64,000 nt of DNA from Bifidobacterium vansinderenii. GTDB taxonomy: Bacteria; Actinomycetota; Actinomycetes; Actinomycetales; Bifidobacteriaceae. Made by a program: the position numbers and the translations under genes. The notes under the pieces were generated by a model. The model had not been told where the DNA came from. It did not search any database and was given only the letters and a program-made list of their open reading frames with translations. Shown one piece after another: positions 18,488-26,986 of this stretch (position 1 is the first letter of the stretch; the number at the start of each line of letters is the position of its first letter). Where the stretch lies: the NCBI RefSeq assembly GCF_002234915.1, contig NZ_NEWD01000005.1, positions 1 to 64,000 of the forward strand, given 5' to 3'.

Positions 18488-19813
18488 TTACTTGGCCTTG
18501 CGGATCAGGGCGATGAACACGCAGGAGACCACGAGCACGATCGCGCCGATGAGGAAGGCAAGTTGATAGCTGTCGAACGCCATGACGATGATCGACGTGG
18601 CGACCGGACCTGCCATCTGTCCGACGGTGTTGGAGAGGTTGAGGATGCCAAGATCCTTGCCCGCTTCTGCCTTGCTGGGCAGCACGTCGACATTGAGCGC
18701 CTGGTCGCAGGCGTTGTACACGCCGTAGCCGAAACCGTACAGGCCACTCCACGCGTACATGGCCCAGATGCTCGGCGCGAAGGCGGGAATGAGGAAGCCG
18801 ATGGCGATGATCACGGCGGCGCCGATCACCAGCGCCTTACGGCGTTGGATGAGATCGGACAGCGGGCCGGTGACCGCGGACGCGATGAGGGACGCGACCA
18901 TGATGATCACGGCGGTGACGGACAGCACCGCAGCGGATCCGGTGGCGTCGAGTCCGATGTACTGCTGCAGAATGTACAACTGGTAGTTGACGATCATGTA
19001 CATGGAGGTGACCATGAACAGGCGTCCGAACAGCGCCAGATAGAAGTCACGGCAGTTCTTGGTAGGCGGAGTGAACGCCTTGATGAGCGAGCCGAAGCCC
19101 TCGTTGGTACGGGGCAGGTTCTGCGCAGAGGGTTCCTTGGGCCAGATGACCACGACGAGCAGGCCGGTGACGCCGAGCAGCACGCCGGACAGGAGGATGC
19201 CGAAGCCGAGGTTATGGATGAGCTGGGCGCCCACGATCTGTCCGACAGACTGGCCTACCGTCACGCCGAGGCCGTAGGCGGCCGACATGCTGGCGCGGTT
19301 GTTCTCCGGCACGCGATCGGATAGTACAGCAAGGAACGGCGCGAGCAGCATGTTGAGGAAGAGCTGCGCACCGCACCAGCACAGGATGATCAGCGCCGGG
19401 CTGCCAACCACGGAGGTGAGCCAGAGGAACAGGCCGGCGAGTGCGGCACCGATAATCATGAACGGTGAGCGACGCCCGAAGCGCGAACGGGAACGGTCGG
19501 ACAGCGTGCCCCACAGCAGGTTGGCGACGAGAGCCACGAATGCGCCGATGGAGTTGAGCTGGGCAACAAGAGCAGTGGGGTTGCCTACACCGTCGTCGAG
19601 GAATCTCTGCGGCAGCAGAATGCCGATGGCAGCTGCGAACGGCGCGTACCACAGAATGCCGCACAGCAGGAATCCCGCGAGGAATCGCACGCGCTGGGCC
19701 ATGGTTATGGGCTGGTTGGCAAGAGCTTCAATCGCGTCATGCGCACTGATCGCCCCCTTGGGCGGTTCGGGTCCGTTTTTCTTGTGCTCCGTCTGTGAGG
19801 CTGTCATGCTCAT
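18488..19813 (-). CDS. MFS sugar permease of the GH3 operon
   Basis: A 441-residue, 12-helix major facilitator protein. The loop after helix 2 reads GTLSDRSRSRFGRRSPFM, typical of the oligosaccharide/proton and GPH-like symporters found in Bifidobacterium. The first gene of the operon, it precedes the GH3 beta-glucosidase by about 90 bp, which suggests that it imports the glucoside hydrolysed by that enzyme. AAAGGAG precedes two possible starts, 19813 (3 bases away) and 19807 (9 bases away). The exact substrate cannot be read from the sequence. Confidence 0.9.
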   Translation of the reverse strand: MSMTASQTEHKKNGPEPPKGAISAHDAIEALANQPITMAQRVRFLAGFLLCGILWYAPFAAAIGILLPQRFLDDGVGNPTALVAQLNSIGAFVALVANLLWGTLSDRSRSRFGRRSPFMIIGAALAGLFLWLTSVVGSPALIILCWCGAQLFLNMLLAPFLAVLSDRVPENNRASMSAAYGLGVTVGQSVGQIVGAQLIHNLGFGILLSGVLLGVTGLLVVVIWPKEPSAQNLPRTNEGFGSLIKAFTPPTKNCRDFYLALFGRLFMVTSMYMIVNYQLYILQQYIGLDATGSAAVLSVTAVIIMVASLIASAVTGPLSDLIQRRKALVIGAAVIIAIGFLIPAFAPSIWAMYAWSGLYGFGYGVYNACDQALNVDVLPSKAEAGKDLGILNLSNTVGQMAGPVATSIIVMAFDSYQLAFLIGAIVLVVSCVFIALIRKAK

Positions 19814-20035
19814 TCACTCCTTTGATTATGAGCCGCTTCGCCGCCGGCGAAGCGCATCCTTCCATGCCTCGACGCGGTAGGTCTGCTTCGACTCCACACG
19901 TCGAATGATCAATCGGCCGGATCGGTCGACCAGTTGATCACAATCGTCAATCGGCGACCGTTGATACGACCGTCATCAACACGGTCGTTCCTCATGTTTT
20001 TGACTTGAGTAAAAATTGACCGCAAGTAAAAAATA

Positions 20036-20047
20036 TACCAGTCGGTA
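20036..20047. promoter_or_regulatory. Candidate TetR operator 1, TACC-AGTC-GGTA
   Basis: A TACC-N4-GGTA palindrome in the AT-rich intergenic region between the MFS/GH3 operon and the TetR gene. The same half-sites recur at 20162-20173. It lies within the likely promoter zone of the leftward operon. Confidence 0.6.
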
Positions 20048-20161
20048 AAAAATATCAAGAATGTTGAAATTTAAGGCGTGTCTCACCTATTCGAGCAACA
20101 AATCGTCAATAATTCGCAACATCAATCATCATGTACACGATCAGCCGCCATGCCCTTGCTT

Positions 20162-20173
20162 TACCATTAGGTA
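20162..20173. promoter_or_regulatory. Candidate TetR operator 2, TACC-ATTA-GGTA
   Basis: The second TACC-N4-GGTA site, extended to a 16-bp palindrome TTTACCATTAGGTAAA (20160-20175). It sits 70-85 bp before the TetR start and suggests autoregulation. Confidence 0.65.
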
Positions 20174-20180
20174 AAAGTAA

Positions 20181-20194
20181 TGTACGATGGTACA
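20181..20194. promoter_or_regulatory. Palindrome TGTACGATGGTACA next to operator 2
   Basis: A perfect 5-bp-arm dyad with a 4-base centre, TGTAC-GATG-GTACA. It could be a third, weaker binding site for the same regulator, since it contains TAC-N4-GTA. Confidence 0.4.
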
Positions 20195-20245
20195 TGCGAT
20201 GGGCACGGTCGCCCATCCACGCCAACGCACAGGAGAGAAGCCATC

Positions 20246-20842
20246 ATGAGCAAGTTCGACGATCGTCTCGACACGATACTCGACGCAGCCACGGAACTGA
20301 TGGCCAGATACGGCTTCTACGGCACCTCGCTCGAACGCATCAGCGACAAGACAGGCATGAGCAAGCAGAATCTGCTCTACTACGTCAAAAACAAAAAGAA
20401 TCTGCTGACGCTGATCATCACCGAGCGGTACGACGAGACACCGGAATTCGTGGAATTCATCAGGCGGCATACACCCGGCACCGTGGACTATGAAGGCCCC
20501 GCACCACTGCCCGCCTACTACCGTCTGCTGGCGCGCGTCAACGAGAAGCGTCCCGTGTTCGTGCAGTTGTTCAGCATGCTCAACGCGGAGACGCTAGAAC
20601 CTTCACATCCCGCGCACGACTACTTCGTCAAGCGCGAGAACAAGACGCTGGAGTGGGCCTGCCAAGCCGCATGGCAGGTCCCGGACGGCGTGGATATACG
20701 CGCCACGATGCGCGTGTGCGACGCCACCATGGACGGCATTCAGGTGCAATGGCTGCATAACCCCCAGATATCGTTGACCAGTCTCTGGGCCGACTGCGAG
20801 GAACGACTCTTCCCCTCCCCCGTCTGGGACGGCTATCGCTGA
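20246..20842 (+). CDS. TetR-family regulator of the GH3 operon
   Basis: A 198-residue regulator. The N-terminal TetR helix-turn-helix reads LDAATELMARYGFYGTSLERISDKTGMSKQNLLYYVKNKKNLL (positions about 12-54). The C-terminal ligand domain is unassigned. The start at 20246 follows AGGAGAGAAG. It is divergent from the MFS/GH3 operon, with two TACC-N4-GGTA sites in the 432-bp shared region, so it probably represses that operon and itself and is relieved by a sugar-related ligand. That link is inference from layout. Confidence 0.92.
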   Translation: MSKFDDRLDTILDAATELMARYGFYGTSLERISDKTGMSKQNLLYYVKNKKNLLTLIITERYDETPEFVEFIRRHTPGTVDYEGPAPLPAYYRLLARVNEKRPVFVQLFSMLNAETLEPSHPAHDYFVKRENKTLEWACQAAWQVPDGVDIRATMRVCDATMDGIQVQWLHNPQISLTSLWADCEERLFPSPVWDGYR

Positions 20843-20935
20843 CCGGACCGCCGCACGGAACCATCAGGATAATCATCGGCCGGGAAATCCCCGACGCAGA
20901 CTCGGGAGACTCGGAAAAACACGGCCGCAATACAG

Positions 20936-20962
20936 AAAGCCCCCTCCAAGAAGGAGGGGGCT
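20936..20962. terminator. Terminator between tetR and serS
   Basis: AGCCCCCTCC (20938-20947) pairs with GGAGGGGGCT (20953-20962) across 5 bases. It separates the converging TetR and serS genes; on the minus strand it continues into TTTCTG. Confidence 0.75.
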
Positions 20963-20997
20963 TCAACAGCCCGCGATCGGGGCCAAGGTACAGGGAA

Positions 20998-22284
20998 TCA
21001 GGCCTCCCAGGTGGTGGGCTCGATGACCTCGCGGCCGCCCATGTACGGACGCATGGCGGTCGGGATCACGATGGAACCGTCCTTCTGCTGGTGGTTCTCG
21101 AGGATGGCCACGAGCCAGCGGGTGGTGGCCAGCGTGCCATTGAGCGTGCTGACGGAACGGGTGGAGCCGTCCTCGGTGCGCTCGCGAATGTTGAGGCGGC
21201 GGGCCTGGTACTCGGTGCAGTTCGAGGTGGAGGTCAGCTCGCGGTAGCGGCCCTGCGTCGGCACCCAAGCCTCGCAGTCGAACTTGCGGGCGGCGGAGGA
21301 GCCGAGGTCGCCGGCGGCGGTGTCGATGATGCGGTACGGCAGTTCCATCTTGCCGAGCATCTCCTGCTCCATGCCGAGAAGGAACTGGTGCTGGGCGCGG
21401 GAGTCCTCCTGCTTGCAGTAGACGAACATCTCCACCTTGTTGAACTGGTGCACGCGGATGATGCCCATGGTGTCCTTGCCGGCGGCACCGGCCTCGCGAC
21501 GGTAGCAGGAGCTCCAGCCGCAGTAGCGCAGCGGGCCGTTCTCCAGGTTCAGGATCTCGTTCTCGTGCATGCCGGCGAGCGCCACTTCGGAGGTGCCGAC
21601 CAGGTAGTCGTCGTCGGGCTCGCGCAGACGGTAGATCTCGTCGGAGTGCGCGTTGAGGAAGCCGGTGCCGGCCATAATCTCGGGGCGCACGAGCGTCGGG
21701 GTGATGGTGGTGATGAAGCCGTTCTGCTCAGCCTGGTCCACGGCCATGGTGAGCATGGCGATCTCCATGCGGGCCACGGCTCCGCGCAGGAAGTAGAAGC
21801 GAGATCCGGAGACCTTCACGCCGCGGCGCATGTCGATGCCGGCCACGCCCACACCGAGGTCGAGGTGGTTCTTCGGCTCGAAGCCCTCGGCGGCGAAGTC
21901 GCGCGGGGTGCCGATCTTCTTGACGACCACGTAGTCGTCCTCACCGCCTTCGGGGGCTTCCGGCTCCACCACGTTGGACAGCTTCCACATGGCGGTGGTG
22001 TATTCCTCGGCGGCCTTGTCGGCTTCGGACTTGTATTCGGAGACCTTGTTGGCCAGTTCCTTGGTCTCGGCGATGATGGCGGCCTTCTGATCGGCCGGAG
22101 CGGAGGCGACCTTCTTGCCCATGGCCTTCTGCTCGGCGCGGGCGGCCTCGAATTCCTTCAGTGCTTCGCGACGGGCGGCGTCGGAGCGCAGCACCTCGTC
22201 CACGAGTTCCACGGATTCGCCACGCTTGCGCTGCGATTCCTTGACAACGTCGGCGTGTTCACGGATGAATTGAATATCAAGCAT
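20998..22284 (-). CDS. serS: Seryl-tRNA synthetase
   Basis: Charges tRNA-Ser with serine. The 428-residue length is normal. The N-terminal coiled coil (about residues 30-110) begins MLDIQFIREHADVVKES. Class II core motifs are present: motif 2 around YRREAGAAGKDTMGIIRVHQF and motif 3 around the C-terminal GTLATTRWLVAILENHQ. The frame extends upstream to 22461, but the start at 22284 matches the family N-terminus. A tRNA-Ser gene lies 6.5 kb away. Confidence 0.97.
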   Translation of the reverse strand: MLDIQFIREHADVVKESQRKRGESVELVDEVLRSDAARREALKEFEAARAEQKAMGKKVASAPADQKAAIIAETKELANKVSEYKSEADKAAEEYTTAMWKLSNVVEPEAPEGGEDDYVVVKKIGTPRDFAAEGFEPKNHLDLGVGVAGIDMRRGVKVSGSRFYFLRGAVARMEIAMLTMAVDQAEQNGFITTITPTLVRPEIMAGTGFLNAHSDEIYRLREPDDDYLVGTSEVALAGMHENEILNLENGPLRYCGWSSCYRREAGAAGKDTMGIIRVHQFNKVEMFVYCKQEDSRAQHQFLLGMEQEMLGKMELPYRIIDTAAGDLGSSAARKFDCEAWVPTQGRYRELTSTSNCTEYQARRLNIRERTEDGSTRSVSTLNGTLATTRWLVAILENHQQKDGSIVIPTAMRPYMGGREVIEPTTWEA

Positions 22285-22402
22285 ATGGCTTACGTTAACG
22301 CCCACATGAGACACTGCCGGCAACGGTCTTTCGTTGATTTTTCCGATGGTTTTTGTGCGGAAAACGAAGAAATCCGCGAGCCGTTGCGCCCTTGAACAGG
22401 GG

Positions 22403-23662
22403 ATGGATAACACAATGGAAAGTATGTTGTCATCGTTGTCTCCAGTCTGGATCGTGCTCATCGCGATCGCCGTGGTCGCCGTGGGCGTCGCCGTTTTCCT
22501 CGCCGTTCAGGCGTACCGCAAGCACCGGCTGGCGACGGCCATCGTGCAGCGTGACAAGGCGCCCGTGCACTACGCGTTCATTCTCAACCCGTCCAAGCCC
22601 GGCGCCGAGGAGGTCAAGGGGCAGATCCTCGCGTTCTTCGAGTCGCATCATCTTGCCGAACCGATGATCGTGGAGACGCAGCTCGACAAGGACGGACGCG
22701 ACTGTGCCAGGGAGGCCATGGAACGCGGTGCGGACGCGATCGTCGCCGTGGGCGGCGACGGTACGGTGCGCACGGCGGCGAGTGCGGTGGCGGGTTCGGA
22801 TCGTCCGTTCGGCATCGTGCCGATCGGCACCGGCAATCTCTTCGCCCGCAACATGGGCATTCCGATCGGCGACGTCGACGCGGCGCTCACCGTGGCCACG
22901 TCGCATGGTTCGCGCAAGGTCGACATGGGCCGTCTGGCGTTGCTGGATTCGGAGGAGCCGGAGCGCAAGCACGCGTTCCTGATCATCGCCGGCATCGGCT
23001 TTGACGCGGCGATGATCGACGACACCGATCCGGCGCTGAAGAAGAACATCAGCTGGCTTGCGTACTTCGTCGGCGGCGTGAAGAACCTGTTCACGCCGCG
23101 CTATCACGGCGACGTGACGATCATCGGCACGGACGGCAAGGAGCAGACGTCGAAGAACATCTCGTTCCGCACGTTCATGGCCGGCAACTGCGGTCAGATT
23201 CCGGGATTCTCGCTCATGCCGGAGGCCGCGTACGACGACGGTATCCTCGACTTCGAACTCATCGATACGACCGGCGGACTGATCGGCTGGGCGAACCTGT
23301 TCGGCGACGTGGTGCATCAGACGATCACCCGCAAGGCCGAGCAGAATCCGTTGTCGACGAATTCGTCGGTGGATCAGACGCAGGGTGTGCGCGCTCGCAT
23401 CCGTTTGGAGAAGCCTGCGTTGGCCGAGGTGGACGGTGATATTCTCGGCAAGACCTCGCTGATCGAGTTCACCGTGGAGCATCGTGCGCTGTGCGTGCGC
23501 GTGCCTGAGGTGCCGGCGACCATGCCGGACGCGACGGGAGTGATGGAGCCGGTGAAGGTGCCGGCTGCCGGGGACTCCGAGCTTGTCGAGGAAGCGACGG
23601 CAATGGCGTCTGACGACGATCGGTCACGGGCGGCTCAGGAACAGCAGTCTTCCAAGGATTAA
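22403..23662 (+). CDS. Diacylglycerol-kinase-fold lipid kinase with N-terminal membrane helix
   Basis: A 419-residue protein. A helix at about residues 14-35 (VWIVLIAIAVVAVGVAVFLAV) anchors it to the membrane. The catalytic domain follows with AFILNPSKPGA, VAVGGDGTVRTA and PIGTGNLFARN, the glycine-rich nucleotide and substrate loops of the DagK/YegS family. The later LMPEAAYDDGILDFELI and EVDGDILGKT are also typical. It probably phosphorylates diacylglycerol or another lipid. The tail after residue 380 is low-complexity. The start is uncertain: ATG 22403 or 22415. Confidence 0.9.
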   Translation: MDNTMESMLSSLSPVWIVLIAIAVVAVGVAVFLAVQAYRKHRLATAIVQRDKAPVHYAFILNPSKPGAEEVKGQILAFFESHHLAEPMIVETQLDKDGRDCAREAMERGADAIVAVGGDGTVRTAASAVAGSDRPFGIVPIGTGNLFARNMGIPIGDVDAALTVATSHGSRKVDMGRLALLDSEEPERKHAFLIIAGIGFDAAMIDDTDPALKKNISWLAYFVGGVKNLFTPRYHGDVTIIGTDGKEQTSKNISFRTFMAGNCGQIPGFSLMPEAAYDDGILDFELIDTTGGLIGWANLFGDVVHQTITRKAEQNPLSTNSSVDQTQGVRARIRLEKPALAEVDGDILGKTSLIEFTVEHRALCVRVPEVPATMPDATGVMEPVKVPAAGDSELVEEATAMASDDDRSRAAQEQQSSKD

Positions 23663-23670
23663 GCCGCTCG

Positions 23671-23717
23671 CTCCCCTCAGTCGCCGTTGGCGACAGCTCC
23701 TCTCCAAGAGGGGAGCC
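23671..23717. repeat. Two-hairpin intergenic repeat, copy 2
   Basis: CCCCTCAGTCGCC-GTTG-GCGAC-AGCTCCTCTCC-AA-GAGGGGAGC: one hairpin GTCGCC/GGCGAC and one CTCCTCTC/GAGGGGAG. It lies between the converging DagK-like and ptsI genes. Confidence 0.8.
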
Positions 23718-23726
23718 AATGCCTAT

Positions 23727-25514
23727 TTACTCTGCGGAAAGGCGTGCCAGCGATCGACGGAGTGCAGAGAGCCGGGCGGGGGCGACGGACAGCGAGGTCA
23801 CGCCCATCTCCACCAGCTTCGGCGCGATGCGCGGATCCCCCGCGGCCTCGCCGCACACTCCTACAGGCTTGCCGGTCTCACGCACCGCCGCACCGACCAT
23901 GGCGATCAGCCGCATCACCGCGGGATTCGCCGGGTCGAGCAGGCCAGAAACGGCGCTGTTGCACCGGTCCGCGGCCATCACGTACTGCGTCAGATCGTTC
24001 GTGCCGATCGACGCGAAATCCACCACGTCCAGAATCTCCCGCGCACACAACGCGGCCGCGGGGGTCTCGATCATCACGCCCACGTTGGGCAGTCCGTACG
24101 CACGGGCCTTGCGGGCGAACCATTCAGCCTCCTCCACGGTGGCGATCATCGGCGCCATGACCCACAAATCGACATCCCCATACGTGCGATCAAACGCCTC
24201 GGCGAGCGCGGCGAGCTGATCATCAAGCAACGATTCATATACCCGGCTCAGGCGAATGCCGCGCACGCCGAGTGCCGGATTCGGCTCCGCGTCGCCGTCC
24301 GTCCGCGGCAGGAACGCGAGAGGCTTGTCGGAGCCCGCGTCGAGGGTGCGGATCACCACGCGTCTGCCGGGGAACGCGCGCAGCACCCGTTCATAAAGGT
24401 CGGCCTGTTCCGTCACGCTCGGCGCATCGGCACGGTCGAGGAACAGGAATTCGGTGCGCAGCAAGCCCACGCCATCGGATTCGGCGATCGTTTCGCCCAT
24501 GGCGGCGAGGTCCTCGGAACCACTGAGGTTGAGCAGAAGCTTGACCTCCCTGACTTCAGGGTTGGTGTCTGCGGTGACGCTGCCGCCCTGGGCAACGGCG
24601 GCGCCCGGCACGCCGGCCGCACCCGCATCCGAATCCGAATCGTCCGGCACGGCTGGATCGCTGATCGTTTCGGCTCCCAACCCCAATTCCGCACCGGGGT
24701 CCGGCTGCTCCCGAAGCAGCGCGATCTCACGGTCGGTGGGGTCGAGCACGACGTCGCCGGTTTCGCCGTTGAACGCAATCATGCGCCCACCGGCGGAATG
24801 TGAATCGTCGTACGAATCGTCGGTCATGGCATCGAATAGTCCGGTTACGCGCATGACGGTGGGGATGCCGGCCTGTGTGGCGAGGACCGCCGCGTGCGAG
24901 GTGGCGCCGCCCGCTTCGCAGACGATGCCCAGCACCATGTCGCGGTTCGTGCCCAGCAGCATCGTCAGATCGGCCGGTGCCAGTTCCCTAGCCACGATCA
25001 CCGACGGCTCGGACAGTGCCGGTATGGCATGGGCGCCGCCTTGCGCTCCCGTGCCTTCGCCGACGGCTCTCTTCTCCATCGCGGCGAGCGTACGGTCGCG
25101 AATATCTTCCAGATCGGCCACGCGTTCGGCGAGACGACCGCCGAGATTGCGGAACAGCGCCGCATATTCCTCCACCGCGTTGCGGACGGCGAGCTTCGGA
25201 CCATCGCCCATGTGCAGTCGCTTGGATACCGCGTTGATCAGCCCCCGGTCCACGGCGAGCAATGCCGCCGCCTCGAGCATGGCCCGGGCATCGGCAGAAT
25301 CGGCCGACGCTGCGAGATCTCGATACTCTTGTGCGACGTTGGCCATCATGCCCGCGATGCGTTCGGTTTCCGCGTTCGGGTCGGCGCAGGGAGGCTCGGG
25401 TTCGGCCGCGGCGACGTCTCCCCCGATTCGTCCGGCGAGGATGACGGCCGGCCCGGCGACCGTTCCCGGGCAGATGCCGATGCCGTGGAAGGTGGATGGG
25501 GTGGAGGATGGCAT
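23727..25514 (-). CDS. ptsI: PTS enzyme I (phosphoenolpyruvate-protein phosphotransferase)
   Basis: Transfers phosphate from PEP to HPr. A 595-residue protein with the HPr-binding/N-terminal domain, the phosphohistidine loop GGATSHAAVLATQAGIP, and the PEP-binding barrel (GLLRTEFLFLDR, GVRGIRLSR, VGVMIETPAA, ASIGTNDLTQY, GVCGEAAGD with the catalytic Cys). A loop rich in Asp, Gly and Ala (DSDSDAGAAGVPGAAVAQGG) between the two halves is an insertion not usual in EI. The start at 25514 (MPSSTPSTFHGIGICPG) is chosen to match the family N-terminus. HPr is 205 bp upstream in the same direction, with two repeat elements between them. Confidence 0.95.
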   Translation of the reverse strand: MPSSTPSTFHGIGICPGTVAGPAVILAGRIGGDVAAAEPEPPCADPNAETERIAGMMANVAQEYRDLAASADSADARAMLEAAALLAVDRGLINAVSKRLHMGDGPKLAVRNAVEEYAALFRNLGGRLAERVADLEDIRDRTLAAMEKRAVGEGTGAQGGAHAIPALSEPSVIVARELAPADLTMLLGTNRDMVLGIVCEAGGATSHAAVLATQAGIPTVMRVTGLFDAMTDDSYDDSHSAGGRMIAFNGETGDVVLDPTDREIALLREQPDPGAELGLGAETISDPAVPDDSDSDAGAAGVPGAAVAQGGSVTADTNPEVREVKLLLNLSGSEDLAAMGETIAESDGVGLLRTEFLFLDRADAPSVTEQADLYERVLRAFPGRRVVIRTLDAGSDKPLAFLPRTDGDAEPNPALGVRGIRLSRVYESLLDDQLAALAEAFDRTYGDVDLWVMAPMIATVEEAEWFARKARAYGLPNVGVMIETPAAALCAREILDVVDFASIGTNDLTQYVMAADRCNSAVSGLLDPANPAVMRLIAMVGAAVRETGKPVGVCGEAAGDPRIAPKLVEMGVTSLSVAPARLSALRRSLARLSAE

Positions 25515-25554
25515 GGGGATGGGGATCCTTTCGAGGAAATCTGGTGATGCGGGA

Positions 25555-25615
25555 TGGGCACCCTCTCTCAGTCCGGGATAGCCGGACAGCTCCCTCCTAA
25601 GAAAGGAGCATGGGT
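25555..25615. repeat. Two-hairpin intergenic repeat, copy 3
   Basis: CCCTCTCTCAGTCCGG-GATAG-CCGGACAGCTCCCTCC...GGAG: the same layout as the other copies, with a different inner stem (GTCCGG/CCGGAC). It lies between ptsH and ptsI. Confidence 0.75.
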
Positions 25616-25640
25616 AAGACATCCCTCGGAGTAGTGGGGA

Positions 25641-25692
25641 GCCCTCCCTCAGTCCGCCGTTGGCGGACAGCTCCCTCCCTGGGAGGGAGCAC
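25641..25692. repeat. Two-hairpin intergenic repeat, copy 4
   Basis: CCCTCCCTCAGTCCGCC-GTT-GGCGGACAGCTCCCTCCC-TGGGAGGGAGC: a near-consensus copy with two perfect stems, in tandem with copy 3 between ptsH and ptsI. Confidence 0.85.
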
Positions 25693-25719
25693 GAAGAGAT
25701 TGGGGAACGGGAAGGGGTG

Positions 25720-25992
25720 CTAGGCGACGTCGAGGTTGCCGGAGAGGAGAGCGCTCAATGAGTCCAGCGCGCGGGCGGCTTCCGGGGAATCGTCGGGGAT
25801 GCTCAGCGTGACGGTGTCGCCGCCATCCACGTTCAGAGTCATGATCTCCAGCGCGCTGCCGGCGTCGGCCTCACCATCGGCGGTGGCGATGTGCACGTCG
25901 AATCCGGATTCCAGCACTGCCTGGGCGAACAGCGCGGCCGGGCGCGCATGCAGGCCGAGCGGGGTGCCGATCGTCACGGAACGGGAAAGCAT
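25720..25992 (-). CDS. ptsH: PTS phosphocarrier HPr
   Basis: A 90-residue phosphocarrier between enzyme I and EIIA. The active-site His15 lies in GLHARPAALFAQ. Position 46 is Ser (GSALEIMTL), which aligns with the regulatory Ser46 of low-GC Gram-positive HPr; whether a kinase acts on it here cannot be seen. AAAGGA lies a few bases upstream of the start. It is in a run of minus-strand PTS genes (EIIBCA, antiterminator, HPr, EI). Confidence 0.95.
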   Translation of the reverse strand: MLSRSVTIGTPLGLHARPAALFAQAVLESGFDVHIATADGEADAGSALEIMTLNVDGGDTVTLSIPDDSPEAARALDSLSALLSGNLDVA

Positions 25993-26105
25993 AGCGGTCC
26001 TTTCTTTTCAATACCCGTCCGTAAGGTACCGATGCGAACAGGCAACACACAATTTCAGTTCATGAGGTCATGACACTGCCGGACATGACGCAGTCGGCAT
26101 GGCCG

Positions 26106-26945
26106 TCACTTCGCCTTGCCGGCCACGCGCGCCACGTGCAACGCCAGATACGCCACCTCGTCCTCGGTGATGTCGGCGTCGAGCCGTAGCTCCAGCACCG
26201 ACGCGATGCGCGACGCACACTGCATGGCCTCAGGATAGGAGTCGCGGATGGCCGCCACGATCGGATCGGGCTCGGATTCCAGCTGCTGGTTCTGGTGGAT
26301 GCGTACGAACAGGTAGCGCAGATGCGTAATGAACCGTCCCACGTTCACCGACGCCTGATCGAGCGTCACCCCGTAGCTCTGTTCGATGATCGCCAGCATC
26401 TGCTGGATCACGCCCGTCATCGTATACGTATATGTCAGGTCGCCCGACGAAAAACCGGCGTTCACCAGATGCAGGCTCAGCGCGGTCGTCTCCTCGTCCG
26501 GCAGCACGCCATCGAGACGCTTGTTCAACGATTTGAGCAACGCCTGCGACTGCGCATACTCCTTCGGGTACAGGTTGCGCACTTCGCCCATCAGCGGGTA
26601 GGCGATGTGCACGCCGTTGCGGGCGCGGGCCACGGCGTTGTCCACGTGATCGGCGAGCGCCACGACGAGCGTGGTGCTGCCGAGCGCGGACTCGTCAAGT
26701 CCGGCCTCCTTCATCGATTCGAGGACCGAGCGAAGCGTCTCGGGCGGAATATCGGTGAGCATCTGCGCAAGATGGTCGGGGTCACGGCCGTCGGACGGCA
26801 CGAACTTGCGCACCACGCTCGCAGGATCGATCGATTTGCCCGGCTTGCCTTGGAATCCGATGCCACGGCCGGTGAGGATCACCTCGCCACCGTCGTCGTC
26901 CTTGGCGAGCACGACGTTGTTGTTGAATACGCGAAGAATCTCCAT
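26106..26945 (-). CDS. LicT/BglG-family transcriptional antiterminator
   Basis: A 279-residue RNA-binding regulator. Residues 1-57 form the CAT RNA-binding domain (MEILRVFNNNVVLAKDDDG, then GRGIGFQ). PRD1 is about 70-165 with His in LADHVDNAV and LSLHLVNAGF. PRD2 is about 170-278 with RFITHLRYLFVRI and YLALHVARV. PTS phosphorylation of the PRDs sets its activity. It lies 41 bp after the EIIBCA gene and probably controls it. The start at 26945 follows AAGGGGAAAGGG. I could not find a clear RAT antiterminator hairpin upstream of the EII gene. Confidence 0.93.
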   Translation of the reverse strand: MEILRVFNNNVVLAKDDDGGEVILTGRGIGFQGKPGKSIDPASVVRKFVPSDGRDPDHLAQMLTDIPPETLRSVLESMKEAGLDESALGSTTLVVALADHVDNAVARARNGVHIAYPLMGEVRNLYPKEYAQSQALLKSLNKRLDGVLPDEETTALSLHLVNAGFSSGDLTYTYTMTGVIQQMLAIIEQSYGVTLDQASVNVGRFITHLRYLFVRIHQNQQLESEPDPIVAAIRDSYPEAMQCASRIASVLELRLDADITEDEVAYLALHVARVAGKAK

Positions 26946-26986
26946 GCCTGTTCCCTTTCCCCTTCGTACCGTTTCGTTCATTGTCG

